Below are positions 63,700 to 64,000 of a stretch of DNA of 64,000 nucleotides, one piece after another. The position numbers and the translations under genes are program-made. The notes beneath the pieces were generated by a model, which was given only the letters and a program-made list of their open reading frames with translations, was not told the origin of the DNA and searched no databases. Position 1 is the stretch's first letter. Each line of letters opens with the position of its first letter. Source of the DNA: Candidatus Tokpelaia sp. (GTDB lineage: Bacteria > Pseudomonadota > Alphaproteobacteria > Rhizobiales > Rhizobiaceae); NCBI RefSeq assembly GCF_008636115.1, contig NZ_QLZD01000028.1, forward strand, positions 1 through 64,000, in the 5' to 3' direction.

Positions 63700-64000
63700 T
63701 AAATCTTTCCTCGGTTAAAGCGTATTTACAGCAGGCTTTGCTGCAAGTAAAAGCAAGCTGGGGCGACACTTTGTGCGGCGGCCTGGCAGCCGCACTGGCC
63801 TGGTTTGTTTCGCAGGATCTTTTTGGTCACACCAACCCGCTTTTTGCCTCTATGGCGGCGCTGGTCTGCCTTTCTCCGGGGCTGGCCAATCACGGCAAAC
63901 AGGCCTTTTATCTGCTTATCGGTGTCTCCACCGGTGTATTGGTGGGGGAATTTGCCATGCTCTTCCCCCCTGTGCCGGTTTTTATTCGTATCGGCCTCGT
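63696..64000 (+). CDS. FUSC/aromatic acid exporter family protein, 5' part
   Basis: The ATG at 63696 overlaps the previous stop (ATGA), or an in-frame ATG at 63684 is used. The visible 101 codons are open to the window edge and show SWGDTLCGGLAAALAWFVSQ, ASMAALVCLSPGLANHGKQ and LLIGVSTGVLVGEFAMLFPP, the two membrane helices and short loop of the FUSC/ArAE exporter family, with a Gly/Ala-rich first helix. The rest lies beyond 64000. Its tight coupling to the SLC13 gene suggests one transport operon. Confidence 0.75.
   Translation, partial: MINLSSVKAYLQQALLQVKASWGDTLCGGLAAALAWFVSQDLFGHTNPLFASMAALVCLSPGLANHGKQAFYLLIGVSTGVLVGEFAMLFPPVPVFIRIGL

Overview
This window is chromosomal DNA of an alphaproteobacterium, most likely of the Rhizobiales (Hyphomicrobiales), Bartonella/Brucella side. 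The evidence is the gene content and local order: smc-dsbA-DUF721-mutY, a CcrM-type adenine methyltransferase, ispH next to rnhA, an IalB-family protein next to tldD, xseB-dxs-tlyA-RNA methyltransferase, and a split ATP synthase with atpI-atpB-atpE-b'-b only. Several decayed genes and accessory scraps between housekeeping blocks fit a host-associated lineage losing genes (inference). 'Candidatus Tokpelaia'-like ant-gut symbionts are one group that would fit, but the sequence alone does not prove it.

Layout. 1-1200: a 39-bp perfect inverted repeat, tRNA-Gln and a DUF1499 membrane protein. 1300-1850: two tail-to-tail copies of a non-coding dispersed repeat. 1906-2611: the wreck of smc, holding only the two ends of the ATPase. 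2800-5700: DsbA-like oxidoreductase, DUF721 (DciA-like) and mutY with a 27-bp x4 tandem repeat inside the gene. 5736-6676: a broken serine-dehydrogenase-proteinase-family gene with a small intact neighbour. 6884-16600: ccrM, a HAD phosphatase, a lipoprotein, an M16 peptidase, a degenerate PAS-GGDEF-EAL receptor, YqgE and a DsbD-N-like protein. 16690-17010: another dispersed-repeat copy. 17177-22490: rnhA, ispH, ctaB, ialB-like and tldD. 22591-23750: an AT-rich pair of unknown genes. 23783-30405: RNA methyltransferase with an Ala-rich insert, tlyA, dxs, a DedA protein, xseB and ribBA with a dead cyclohydrolase half. 30700-39100: DUF1344, tsaC/sua5, rnhB, radical SAM, ispE, a small membrane protein, S49 peptidase, a TrmN6-like methyltransferase and a polyprenyl diphosphate synthase. 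39199-44676: a TPR lipid/export-type protein and glyQ-glyS. 44855-48227: an accessory island with two small unknown genes (one frameshifted lipoprotein), a lone spore-coat-U-type adhesin-like protein, a third dispersed-repeat copy, an acyltransferase remnant, a 157-bp duplication and an 11-residue-repeat helical protein. 48352-53959: an MFS transporter, a ClpP-like protease and the ATP synthase Fo operon. 54021-64000: SleB-type hydrolase, der, a YfgM-like TPR protein, nhaA, an AsmA-like giant, an SLC13/RCK transporter and the start of a FUSC-type exporter.

How the parts work together. The window carries four isoprenoid genes (dxs, ispE, ispH, polyprenyl synthase), translation and RNA-modification genes (glyQS, tsaC, tlyA, RlmD/TrmA-like, der), DNA maintenance (mutY, rnhA, rnhB, xseB, ccrM) and energy coupling (ATP synthase Fo, NhaA). 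The most unusual points are loss of a functional smc, a dispersed repeat family with conserved ends, repetitive or low-complexity insertions inside otherwise conserved enzymes, and an orphan protein made almost wholly of 11-residue helical repeats.
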